This document shows, piece after piece, positions 35,030-43,153 of a stretch of 64,000 nucleotides of DNA. This DNA is from JANQEA01 sp964466035. GTDB taxonomy: Bacteria; Bipolaricaulota; Bipolaricaulia; UBA7950; UBA9294. The notes beneath the pieces are model-generated. The model was given only the letters and a program-made list of their open reading frames with translations, made no database searches and was not told the origin of the DNA. Position 1 is the stretch's first letter. The number at the start of each line of letters is the position of its first letter. The translations under genes were made by a program, and so were the position numbers. The stretch covers positions 15,677 through 79,676 of the forward strand of contig CAYXLR010000008.1 in the NCBI GenBank assembly GCA_964466035.1. Reading direction: 5' to 3'.

Positions 35030-35692
35030 CTATTCAGTTAGAGCCTTGATCTTCCCTTCAATCTCGGAGATCTGTTGTGCTTGCCCTGCATCATCGATTG
35101 CGTCTGTCCGTAGCAGATAGAGAGCTTCTTGGTAAGCATCAATAGCCTTCTTCCGGTTTCCCTTGAACTCCGCTTTCTTTGCCACTTCCAGATAGCCCTC
35201 TAGTTGAATGTCGTGTATGAAGCCCGTAAGACGTGCCTCAAGATCGGCCAAGTCAACGGTGTCACCCGTCTTACTGCGGAACTCCTGTAGCTTCACCAGA
35301 GCCTTCTCTATCGTCGTGATTCCCGATTTCTGCGATACTGTCACCTTCGCCTTCGCAAGAGCGGCTTCAACGATGTGCTCTGCACCATTGCGGATCGCCG
35401 CTGTACGATCCTTCTCGAATTGCGCTAGAAGCTCTGATGGCTTCGGTGTGATCGTCGAAATGCCCTGGCTTTCGTACTCCAATAGCGCATTCAGGTTGTC
35501 GCTCAGGACTTGCAATCGCCGCATCAGCGTCTCTGGGTTCCTTGTTGTATCAATCAGCTTCGCAGACTCCTGGATGATACGTACACGATTCGCGGCATCA
35601 CGAGAGACAGTCGCAGCACACTCCGCGCACAATCCATCTCGATCAACAACCAAGAATAGACCTCGCTTGCTACACAATCGGCACTTGGGCAT
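35030..35692 (-). CDS. Zinc-ribbon protein with a helical, TPR-like C-terminus
   Basis: 220 residues. A CxxC-x14-CxxC zinc ribbon opens the protein (Cys4, Cys7, Cys22, Cys25). The middle is coiled-coil-like, and the end has a TPR-like repeat (YLEVAKKAEFKGNRKKAIDA, YQEALYLLR). TATAAT lies eight bases before the ATG without a ribosome site, so the message is probably leaderless. It lies upstream of the HEPN-like gene on the same strand, 120 bases apart. It may bind nucleic acid or serve as a scaffold. No family is recognised with certainty. Confidence 0.6.
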   Translation of the reverse strand: MPKCRLCSKRGLFLVVDRDGLCAECAATVSRDAANRVRIIQESAKLIDTTRNPETLMRRLQVLSDNLNALLEYESQGISTITPKPSELLAQFEKDRTAAIRNGAEHIVEAALAKAKVTVSQKSGITTIEKALVKLQEFRSKTGDTVDLADLEARLTGFIHDIQLEGYLEVAKKAEFKGNRKKAIDAYQEALYLLRTDAIDDAGQAQQISEIEGKIKALTE

Positions 35693-35947
35693 CTCGCGCC
35701 ATTATACCCCGGAAGTTGCGTGCGGGGAGAATGTAATGTCCTGTGCGGTACGTTAGTGGCTTCGCCTTCGGGTCTAGCTCCTGGAATCGAGTGCGAGGCA
35801 CTCCGCTCGGGTACGCAGACGATGAGGTACTGGACCGCTGCGATCTCCGATCAGCAAGTGGGATGCGCGTAGCGACGAGTCAGGTGTATTTGGAAGCAAA
35901 GTGGGCTTGCCGCGGAGCGCCAGAGGCAAGACAGGGATTGCCTTCCT

Positions 35948-36029
35948 ATTTGAACCCGCGGTACCCACGAGGGGTACACCGGTTCTCCAAACCGGCGGAT
36001 TCGGCCGCTCTCCAACCCCTCCGGCGGAT
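35948..36029 (-). pseudogene. Truncated tRNA-Ser copy (second repeat)
   Basis: The exact 82-bp second copy contains the tRNA-Ser sequence from its 5' end through the T-loop but lacks the acceptor 3' strand and CCA, so it cannot form a tRNA. It marks the far end of the low-GC island. Confidence 0.8.
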
Positions 36030-36324
36030 GGATGATAGGGACCGGGAAGGAACGCCGCAAGCGATGCGTCACGAAGACAACCCACGTTTCGTCGGGAAAG
36101 GCGTGAGGCCCGGGGGGCTGGTCCCGGGCCTCTGGAGGTTGGTGCGTATGGTGGGTGCTCTCACTAGATCGCCCGAATGATGCCTCTCCCGCGTGAAGGT
36201 CCTGTCGGCATGGTGTGACAGAATTGTGTGCCCGAAAGCGCCCCGGAAACGGGATCTCAACCCGTCCGCGGCGTCGAGGCTCGTCGACGGCCGGGCCCGC
36301 CCGCCGCGGGCGTCCGGAGCGGAG
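36030..36324. other. Intergenic stretch between the island and the antiporter gene
   Basis: About 300 bases. Apart from residual similarity to the tRNA-Ser 5' flank (36030-36060) I see no gene, repeat or structure. Confidence 0.3.
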
Positions 36325-36353
36325 TTGCACGAGATTCCCTGCGGACATATCCT
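36325..36353 (+). promoter_or_regulatory. Candidate promoter of the antiporter gene
   Basis: TTGCAC (36325-36330), a 17-base spacer and TATCCT (36348-36353). The gene starts 51 bases further on behind a GGGGGGAGA site. Confidence 0.4.
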
Positions 36354-36404
36354 TCAGCATTTCGCTTCTGGCATCCTGTTGTCAAACGGCGGGGGGAGAA
36401 TCGC

Positions 36405-37631
36405 GTGACGGGACTTCTGGCAACCGGCTTGGCGATCACGCTGGGCTACGTCCTCGGAGAGACCGTTCGGAAGCTCGGCCTTCCCCGGGTCACCGGCTAC
36501 ATCGTCGCGGGGCTGATCCTGAACCCTCGGGTCACCGGGCTCGTCACGAGCTCGTTCGTCGATTCGATGGGAACGACGACCGACCTCTCCCTCGCCGTCC
36601 TGACCTTCGCGATCGGGGGAACGCTGGCGTTCGGTCCCCTGCGCGAGCTCGGGAAGAAGATTCTGTTCATCGCGCTCGGCGAGTCGCAGCTCTCCGCCTT
36701 GCTCGTGGCCGCCGGCTGCCTCGCGACCCTGCCGTTTCTCCTGCCCGGCGAGGGGAGCCTTCTCACGACCATCGCACCGCTCGCGATCCTGTTGGGCGCG
36801 CTCGCCTCCCCCACCGACCCGTCGGCGACGCTCGCCGTCGTCAGGCAGTACCGGGCGAAGGGGATGGTGACGTTCAGCATCATGGCGTCCGCCGCGATCG
36901 ACGACGCCCTCGGCATCCTGAACTACAGCCTGGGCGTGGTCATCGCGTTGGTCCTGATCACCCACCGCGTCGAGGGGATCGGGACGATCCTCGAGCCGCT
37001 GGTCGCGGTCGGCGGGGCGCTCGGCCTCGGGGCGGCGTCGGGCCTGGCGTTCCGGTTCGCGCCAAGGTGGCTTCGCGGCGACAGCGACGGGCTCCAGATC
37101 GCCCTTCTTCTCGGGCTCCTCGGCGTCTGCTACGGGGTCTCCACCATCCTCGGACTCGACCAGCTCCTCGCCACGATGGCGATGGGCATCCTCGTCGTCA
37201 ACGCGACCCGGAGGCAGGAGCGGCACCGCATCTTTCATCTCCTCGAGGAATCGGTCGAGCCGGTCGTGTTCATCGTCTTCTTCACCGTCAGCGGGATGCT
37301 CCTCGACGTCGGCGTCCTCCTCCGCTACCTCCCCGTCGTCCTCCTGTTCGTCGTCTTCCGGTCGGCCGGGAAGCTGGCGGGTGCCTACCTCGGGGCGCGG
37401 CTCGGGCGCGCGGCGTCCGCGGTCCGTCGCTACACCGGGTGGGGGCTGATTCCGCAGGGAGGGATCGTCATCGGCTTGGCCCTGCTCGCGCAGCAGAACG
37501 CCGGCTTGGCGCCGATCAGCCACATCCTGCTGAACGTCATCATCGGGGCGACGGTCATCCACGAGCTGATCGGACCGCTGACGGCCAAGCTGGCGATCAC
37601 CAAGTCGGGGGAGACCGAGGCGACCGGATAG
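36405..37631 (+). CDS. Cation:proton antiporter (CPA family, Kef/NhaP-like)
   Basis: 408 residues with about twelve transmembrane helices. LGLPRVTGYIVAGLILNP is typical of the CPA N-terminus and ASPTDPSATLAVV carries the paired acidic region of the ion site (SPTDP). A regulatory C-terminal domain is missing, unlike the full KefB/KefC. Start GTG 36405 follows GGGGGGAGA; a longer frame upstream has no ribosome site. Ion specificity (Na+ or K+) is not determined. It converges on the acyl-CoA synthetase gene. Confidence 0.85.
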   Translation: MTGLLATGLAITLGYVLGETVRKLGLPRVTGYIVAGLILNPRVTGLVTSSFVDSMGTTTDLSLAVLTFAIGGTLAFGPLRELGKKILFIALGESQLSALLVAAGCLATLPFLLPGEGSLLTTIAPLAILLGALASPTDPSATLAVVRQYRAKGMVTFSIMASAAIDDALGILNYSLGVVIALVLITHRVEGIGTILEPLVAVGGALGLGAASGLAFRFAPRWLRGDSDGLQIALLLGLLGVCYGVSTILGLDQLLATMAMGILVVNATRRQERHRIFHLLEESVEPVVFIVFFTVSGMLLDVGVLLRYLPVVLLFVVFRSAGKLAGAYLGARLGRAASAVRRYTGWGLIPQGGIVIGLALLAQQNAGLAPISHILLNVIIGATVIHELIGPLTAKLAITKSGETEATG

Positions 37632-37695
37632 GCTCGTCGTCCCGATCAGCTGTTCGACCAGGGAAAGGACGTCTTCGCCGTCGTCACCCGAGCGC

Positions 37696-39318
37696 TCACT
37701 TCCTCGTCGGGGCGAGCTTCGTCATCCGCCCGGCGTCGACCGCCTCCTGGGCGACGTCGCGGAGCTTGAACTTCTGGACCTTCCCCGACTGGGTCATCGG
37801 GAACCCGTCGACGACCTCGACGTACCGCGGGACCTTGAAGTTGGCGATCTCGCCGACGCAGTAGTCGACGATCTCCTGCGGATCGACCGTCTCTCCCTCG
37901 CGCGGGATGACGTACGCGACGGCGACCTCGCCGAACACGTCGTCGGGGACGCCGATCACCGAGACGTTCTGCACCTTCGGATGGGTGAACAGGTACTCCT
38001 CGATCTCGGCCGGGTAGACGTTGAACCCTCCGCAGATCAGCATGTCCTTCTTCCGGCCGACGATCTTCACGTAGCCGTCCGCGTCCATCGTCGCCAGGTC
38101 GCCGGAGTAGAGCCATCCCTCCTCGTCGACCGTCTCGGCGGTCGCCTCGGGCGCGCGGTAGTAGCCGAGCATCACGTTGTACCCCCGGCAGGCAAGCTCG
38201 CCCATCTCCCCGGTCGGAACCGGGTTGCGATCGTCGTCGGCGATCTTGACCTCGATCCCTTCGAGCGGCCGTCCGACCGTCTCGACGCGCCGCTCGATCG
38301 GATCGTCGAACCGGGTCATCGTGATCACCGGCGACGCCTCGGTGAGCCCGTAGGCGATCGACACGTTGCAGTGAAGCTCCTCCATCGTCCCCTTCATCAC
38401 CTCAATCGGGCACGGCGCGCCGGCCATGATCCCGGTCCGCAGGGTCGAGACGTCGTAGGACGAGCCGTCTTCCTTCCCCTTCCGGTTCTCCGCGAGCTCG
38501 AGGACGAACATCGTCGGGACGCCGTACAGGACGGACACGCCGAACCGCTCGACCCATTCGAGCGCCTCCTTCGCCCGGAAGACCTGCATCGGGACCATCG
38601 CCGCCCCCCACGTGATCGCCCCGGCGATCCCCATCACGCAGCCGAAGCAGTGGAAGAAAGGCACCGCGAGGAGGAAGACGTCCTCCTCGGTCGTGTGCAG
38701 GACCTCGGTGACCTGCTCGGCGTTTCGGGCGATGTTGTGATGCGAAAGCATCGCCCCTTTCGGGCTGCCGGTCGTCCCCGAGGTATAGAGGATGAAGACG
38801 TTGTCGCTCGGATCGCAGCTCGCCTCGCGCTCGGAGAGAGCGCCGTCGTCGAGCCTCGCCGCGCCGAGGGAGACGACCTCGTCGAACCGGTGCATTCCTT
38901 CCCCCGGCTCCCCGACGATCACGACGTGCCGCAGGTTCGACAGCCTTCCACGGATCTCGCCGATCATCCCGAGGTAGTCGATCCCGACGAACGACCCGAC
39001 CGCGAACAGCGTCGTCGCCTCGGAGTCGTCGAGGATGTACTCGACCTCGTGCGTCTTGTACCGGGTGTTCATCGGGACGACGACCGCCCCGATCCGGGCG
39101 ATCGCGAAGTAGGCGACGACCCACTCGGGGACGTTCGGCATCCACAGCCCGACCTTCTCGCCCGCCCCGACGCCGATCTCCAGCAGGCCGCGGGCGAGCC
39201 GGTCGACCTGCGCGTCCAGCTCCCCGTAGGTGAACGTCGCGCCGCTCGGATCGAGGACGGCGTTTCGATCCGGGAATCGCTCGGTCGTGTCGCGAAGGAC
39301 TCGGGACAGGGTTCTCAT
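37696..39318 (-). CDS. AMP-dependent acyl-CoA synthetase (long-chain fatty acid CoA ligase-like)
   Basis: 540 residues of the ANL superfamily. The ATP motif YTSGTTGSPKGA, the adenylation motif AYGLTEASPVI, and the C-terminal hinge GRKKDMLICGGFNVYPAEIE and a catalytic lysine in SGKVQKFKLR are present. It activates a carboxylic acid with ATP and then CoA; fatty acids are the probable substrate but chain length is not clear. ATG 39318 follows GAGGTGA. Confidence 0.92.
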   Translation of the reverse strand: MRTLSRVLRDTTERFPDRNAVLDPSGATFTYGELDAQVDRLARGLLEIGVGAGEKVGLWMPNVPEWVVAYFAIARIGAVVVPMNTRYKTHEVEYILDDSEATTLFAVGSFVGIDYLGMIGEIRGRLSNLRHVVIVGEPGEGMHRFDEVVSLGAARLDDGALSEREASCDPSDNVFILYTSGTTGSPKGAMLSHHNIARNAEQVTEVLHTTEEDVFLLAVPFFHCFGCVMGIAGAITWGAAMVPMQVFRAKEALEWVERFGVSVLYGVPTMFVLELAENRKGKEDGSSYDVSTLRTGIMAGAPCPIEVMKGTMEELHCNVSIAYGLTEASPVITMTRFDDPIERRVETVGRPLEGIEVKIADDDRNPVPTGEMGELACRGYNVMLGYYRAPEATAETVDEEGWLYSGDLATMDADGYVKIVGRKKDMLICGGFNVYPAEIEEYLFTHPKVQNVSVIGVPDDVFGEVAVAYVIPREGETVDPQEIVDYCVGEIANFKVPRYVEVVDGFPMTQSGKVQKFKLRDVAQEAVDAGRMTKLAPTRK

Positions 39319-39462
39319 CGATTCACCTCACACCGAATGGATGTCGCCCGGATTATCGGGGACGCCCCTCGATGCCGCAAACTGGCCCGCACTCCGAACC
39401 TCCCGTACAATCTGGCGTTCGGGCCGTTGCAAGCGTATCCCGACGGTTCGGAGGAGGGGGAG

Positions 39463-39960
39463 ATGATCCCGGCCGTATCGTTCATCGGTCATCACGACTC
39501 CGGCAAGACGCGGCTGCTGTCGCGCCTGATCCCCTTCCTCGTCGACCGCGGGGTCCGCGTCGGGGCGGTCAAACACGCCCCGCACCTCGCCGCGGCCGAG
39601 GAGCCGGGAACGGACTCCGGCGCGCTCGCCGCGGCCGGCGCCGAGCCGGTCCTTCTGCTCGGCGAGTCGGACGCCGTCCTCCGGTGGAGGCGCTCCCCGG
39701 AGGAGGGGATCGAGCGGCTGATCGATCGCCTCTTTCCGGACTGCGATCTCGTCCTTGTCGAGGGACTGAAGCGAGGCCCGTTCCCGAAGATCGAGGTCTT
39801 CCGCCGCGGCCGCGAGATCGCCCGCGAGCCGCTCGCCGGGGAGATCGACGTGATCGCCGTCGTCACCGACGACCGGATCGCCGCGCCGGACGGAACGGCC
39901 GTCCTGTCGCCGAACGACCTTCCGGGGATCGCCGACCTCCTCGAATCGATCCTCCTCTAG
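39463..39960 (+). CDS. mobB: Molybdopterin-guanine dinucleotide biosynthesis protein MobB
   Basis: 165 residues. The P-loop GHHDSGKTRLLSRL near the N-terminus, the KHAPH motif and DLVLVEGLKRGPFPKIEV are those of the MobB GTPase, which assists in forming the guanine dinucleotide of molybdenum cofactor. TACAAT at 39406-39411 may be its -10. The start is ATG 39463 behind GGAGGAGGGGG; the frame is open further upstream inside the previous gene's antisense. No other Mo cofactor genes are close by. Confidence 0.85.
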   Translation: MIPAVSFIGHHDSGKTRLLSRLIPFLVDRGVRVGAVKHAPHLAAAEEPGTDSGALAAAGAEPVLLLGESDAVLRWRRSPEEGIERLIDRLFPDCDLVLVEGLKRGPFPKIEVFRRGREIAREPLAGEIDVIAVVTDDRIAAPDGTAVLSPNDLPGIADLLESILL

Positions 39961-40004
39961 GCGTCCCGATTGCGTCTCCATCGGGCCTGTGATACCCTCG
40001 ACGG

Positions 40005-41012
40005 GTGATGAACAGCCCTTCCGCCGCACGCTCCGCGGCCACGAAGACCGACGCCGCCGCGACGCTGTACCTCGTCCCTCGCGCGATCGATCGGCTCGGC
40101 GAGGGGCGCCGATTGGCGGCCCCGTTCCTCTCGGATTCCGAGACCGACGTCTCCCGGGTCCTGCGCGGCGCCCACCCGGACCTGATCGAGCTGACGCCGC
40201 TCGAGAAGAAGGAACGAATCGGGATCGATCAGGTCCGCGAGGTGATCCACCGGGCGCAGTTCTCGGCGGTCCAGGCGAGGCGGAAGGTCTGCCTGATCCC
40301 CCGCGCCGAGGCGCTCACGCCGGAGGCGGCGAACGCGCTGCTCAAGATCATGGAGGAGCCGCCGCGCGACCTCGCGTTCGTCGTCCTTGCCGAGCATCCG
40401 AGCGACCTCCTCCCGACGATCGTCTCCCGCTGTCGGGCGGTCCGGATCCCGCCGCCGGCGCGAGAGACGGTCGTTCGTCGCCTGACCGACGCCGGCTACG
40501 CGGCGGACGACGCGGCGTGGCTCGCCCGCGTCGCCCTGCGCGACGGCGACCTCGACCGGCTCGCCGAGACGCGGATCGACGTCGCCGCCGCCCGTGACGC
40601 CGCATCGACCGAGCTGCGCGGCGGAGCCGCTGTCGAGACGATCGGTGCCGCGCTCGGCGACGATCCGATCCGCCGCTACGAGGCGCTCCTGTCGCTCGTC
40701 GCGCGGATCGCCGCGCAGGACGCCGAGCTGCTGACCGTCGGCGTGCGAGCGCTCGCCCATCAGGACCGCGAGACCCTCGCCCGCTTCCTTCAGGAGCTCC
40801 TTTCCGCCTGCTTCGACCTGATCCGCGCGCCGTTCGACCCGGGAGGCGATCGACGGCCGCTCCCGGAGATCCGGAAGCGGATCGGGGCCGAGCGTCTTCA
40901 GGATCTCTGCACGGCGATCGACGGCGCGTACCGGTCGGTCGTCGTCTACGGACCGCCGGAGGCCGTTCTGCTATCGTTGATGCTGACGCCGGGAGGTCCC
41001 GATGGCGAATGA
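40005..41012 (+). CDS. holB: DNA polymerase III delta' subunit-like protein
   Basis: 335 residues. It has the clamp-loader core of delta' (KKERIGIDQVREVIHRAQFS, EALTPEAANALLKIMEEPP, VSRCRAVRIPPP). The P-loop region of other family members is degenerate (ATLYLVPRAIDRLGEG), as delta' commonly does not bind ATP. Start GTG 40005 (or ATG 40008) comes eight bases after GATACC, with no ribosome site, again hinting at a leaderless message. It overlaps the next gene by 11 bases. Confidence 0.82.
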   Translation: MMNSPSAARSAATKTDAAATLYLVPRAIDRLGEGRRLAAPFLSDSETDVSRVLRGAHPDLIELTPLEKKERIGIDQVREVIHRAQFSAVQARRKVCLIPRAEALTPEAANALLKIMEEPPRDLAFVVLAEHPSDLLPTIVSRCRAVRIPPPARETVVRRLTDAGYAADDAAWLARVALRDGDLDRLAETRIDVAAARDAASTELRGGAAVETIGAALGDDPIRRYEALLSLVARIAAQDAELLTVGVRALAHQDRETLARFLQELLSACFDLIRAPFDPGGDRRPLPEIRKRIGAERLQDLCTAIDGAYRSVVVYGPPEAVLLSLMLTPGGPDGE

Positions 41013-41823
41013 CCGCGTCGTGCTGATCCGGATCCACAACCTCGATCGGGAGACGGCCTGTTTCAACGCGGGCTCGGTCTCGGTTCGGCCAGGCCAGTCG
41101 TGCGTCGTCGACCACAACGGGCTGCGGCTCGGCGTGATGCTGAACGAGCTCGAGGCCGGCGCCGGGTTGAGCGAACAGCTCGACCGGGTCGTCCGGACCG
41201 CCTCCCAGCGGGACGTCGACACCCACCGCTACAACCAGGCCGACGCCGAGCGGATCCTCTTCTCGACCCGGGAGGTCGTGGCGCGGCACAAGCTCCCGAT
41301 GCACCTCGTCGCCGCCGAGTACACGCTCGATCGGAGGCAGCTCCGCATCTACTTCACGGCCCCCCATCGCGTCGACTTCCGCGCCCTTCTCCGCGACCTC
41401 GCCGGCCGGTACAGCACGCGGATCGAGCTTCGGCAGATGGGCGCGCGCGACGAGGCGCGGATCAAGGGCGGGATCGGGCGCTGCGGCCTCGAGATCTGCT
41501 GTCATCGATTCCTGCACGAGCCGAGCCCGGTCCCGATGGAGATGGCGTACGACCAGGAGCTGTTCGTCTCCCCCGAGCGGATCACCGGTTGCTGCGGCCG
41601 GTTGATGTGCTGCCTCGCCTACGAGCACGAGACCTACAAGCAGGCGTTGAGCCGCCTGCCCGGGCTCGGCGCTCAGGTCGCCTGGAAGGAGAAGAAGGGG
41701 AAGATCATCTCCCACAACATCTTCCGGAACACAGTGACGATCCTGACCGACGGCCGCGACCGGATCGAGGTCGACGGGGCCGAGGTCAAGGTCCTTCAGC
41801 CGGGGAAGCGTCGGAGGCGATGA
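41002..41823 (+). CDS. ricT: PSP1 domain protein, RicT/YaaT family
   Basis: 273 residues. The PSP1 domain has the conserved cysteines GIGRCGLEICCHRF and GCCGRLMCCLAYE that bind iron-sulphur clusters in RicT of Bacillus, where the protein helps RNA processing by RNase Y. The gene order holB-ricT is the same as in Firmicutes. The start ATG 41002 overlaps holB. Its 3' end runs 38 bases into the convergent hflX gene. Confidence 0.9.
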   Translation: MANDRVVLIRIHNLDRETACFNAGSVSVRPGQSCVVDHNGLRLGVMLNELEAGAGLSEQLDRVVRTASQRDVDTHRYNQADAERILFSTREVVARHKLPMHLVAAEYTLDRRQLRIYFTAPHRVDFRALLRDLAGRYSTRIELRQMGARDEARIKGGIGRCGLEICCHRFLHEPSPVPMEMAYDQELFVSPERITGCCGRLMCCLAYEHETYKQALSRLPGLGAQVAWKEKKGKIISHNIFRNTVTILTDGRDRIEVDGAEVKVLQPGKRRRR

Positions 41824-43153
41824 GGCGGGCCCCTTCCCGTTCCAGGAGCTCCCATTCCGCCGCGGTGACCAAGGCTTCCACGCGCGCCGCCTTGGCGGTG
41901 TACTGAACGATCCGCGCCCTTCCGGACACCGTCAACGGCGTGAGCTTGTGGACGGCGCCGAGCGGGAAGGTGAACGCGACCGCGCGCTCCTCCGGGTAGA
42001 CGATCGACGCGATCCGCTCCTTGAGGCGCTCGACGCCGGCTCCCACGAGCGCCGAGACCGGGACGCCTTCGATCCCTTCGGGCGCGCCGCCGGGGCAGAG
42101 GTCGATCTTGTTCAGCACGTTCAACGTCTCCGGCCGGTCCTCCTGCTCGTGGAAGACCTCCTGCTCGAGGATCTCGAGGACGCTCCGGTGGTCCTCCTCC
42201 CACGTCGGCTTGGCGACGTCGACGACGTGAACGAGGAGATCCGCGTGCTGCGCCGCCTCGAGCGTCGCCGCGAAGGCCGGGACGAGGTGATGCGGAAGAT
42301 CCCGGATGAAGCCGACCGTGTCGGCGAACAGGGCGACGCGCCCGTGGGCGATCGCCCCGCGCCGGACGACGGCGTCGAGCGTGGCGAACAGCTTGTCCTC
42401 GACGAAGGCGTCCGCGTCGCACAGGCGATTGAGGAGCGTCGATTTCCCGCTGTTCGTGTAGCCGACGAGCGCGACCCGCGGGACGTCGCTTTTCATCCGC
42501 CGCTTCCGGCGGACGCCCCGCTCGGCCGTCGCCTTCACGAGCCGCTTCTCGAGCGTGTGGATCCTGCGGTTGATCTTGTTCCGATCGAGCTCGAGCTGCG
42601 TCTCGCCCGGCCCGCGCGTCCCGACGCCGCCGGCCGCGCCGCCGCCGATCCGCGTCAGGGCCGTCCCCCAACCGCGCAGACGGGGAAGCAGGTAGCGGAG
42701 CTGCGCCAGCTCGACCTGCAGCCTCGCCTCCTTCGTCGCCGCCCGTTGGGCGAAGATGTCCATGATCAGCTGCGTCCGGTCGACCACCTTCCGCCCGAGC
42801 GCCTCCTCGAGGTTGCGCCCCTGGGCCGGCGACAGCTCGTGATTGAAGACGATCGCGTCCGCCTCGAGCTCCGCCGCCGCGGCCTTCACCTCCTCCACCT
42901 TGCCGCGGCCGACGAACGTCGCCGGATCGGGCCGGCGCCGGTTCTGAACCACGGTCGCGAGCGTCGCGATCCCGGCGGTGTCGGCGAGCGATTCGAGCTC
43001 GCGAAACGCCGCTTCCCCGTCGGGCGAACCGTCGGCGATGCCGACGAGGATCGCCCGCTCCTCCCCGTAGACGCGGGCCCGCTCTCCGAGGCGGTCTTCG
43101 ATCAGCGGTCCGCGGTTTCGGTCATCCTTCGCGGCGCTCAATCCTCGCTCCAA
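41786..43153 (-). CDS. hflX: Ribosome-associated GTPase HflX
   Basis: 455 residues. The N-terminal HflX domain (ATVVQNRRRPDPATFVGRGK and FNHELSPAQGRNLEEALGRK) is complete and the GTPase domain has G1 GYTNSGKSTLL, G3 DTVGFI and G4 NKID. HflX splits stalled or stress-inactivated ribosomes. Upstream starts are TTG at 43153, overlapping murA by 32 bases, or a TTG four codons later after GAGCGAGGA; the precise start is open. Confidence 0.93.
   Translation of the reverse strand: MERGLSAAKDDRNRGPLIEDRLGERARVYGEERAILVGIADGSPDGEAAFRELESLADTAGIATLATVVQNRRRPDPATFVGRGKVEEVKAAAAELEADAIVFNHELSPAQGRNLEEALGRKVVDRTQLIMDIFAQRAATKEARLQVELAQLRYLLPRLRGWGTALTRIGGGAAGGVGTRGPGETQLELDRNKINRRIHTLEKRLVKATAERGVRRKRRMKSDVPRVALVGYTNSGKSTLLNRLCDADAFVEDKLFATLDAVVRRGAIAHGRVALFADTVGFIRDLPHHLVPAFAATLEAAQHADLLVHVVDVAKPTWEEDHRSVLEILEQEVFHEQEDRPETLNVLNKIDLCPGGAPEGIEGVPVSALVGAGVERLKERIASIVYPEERAVAFTFPLGAVHKLTPLTVSGRARIVQYTAKAARVEALVTAAEWELLEREGARLIASDASPAEGP

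Larger units (their letters stand above)
33577..36029. mobile_element. Putative small integrated element bounded by tRNA-Ser repeats
   Basis: About 2.45 kb between two exact 82-bp copies of the 5' part of tRNA-Ser. It is visibly lower in GC than the flanks and carries three unrelated small genes, none found elsewhere in the window. No integrase, transposase or relaxase is seen, so it may be a remnant or depend on another element for movement. The downstream tRNA copy stays whole and the far copy is truncated, which is the expected result of insertion into a tRNA gene, though here it is the 5' side that is duplicated. Confidence 0.55.

Noticed and set aside
35948..36029. A second functional tRNA-Ser
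   Set aside because: The 3' acceptor strand and CCA are missing, so no mature tRNA can form.
35743..36180. Open frame through the truncated tRNA copy
   Set aside because: It reads across the tRNA repeat, which explains much of its sequence; no ribosome site or domain.
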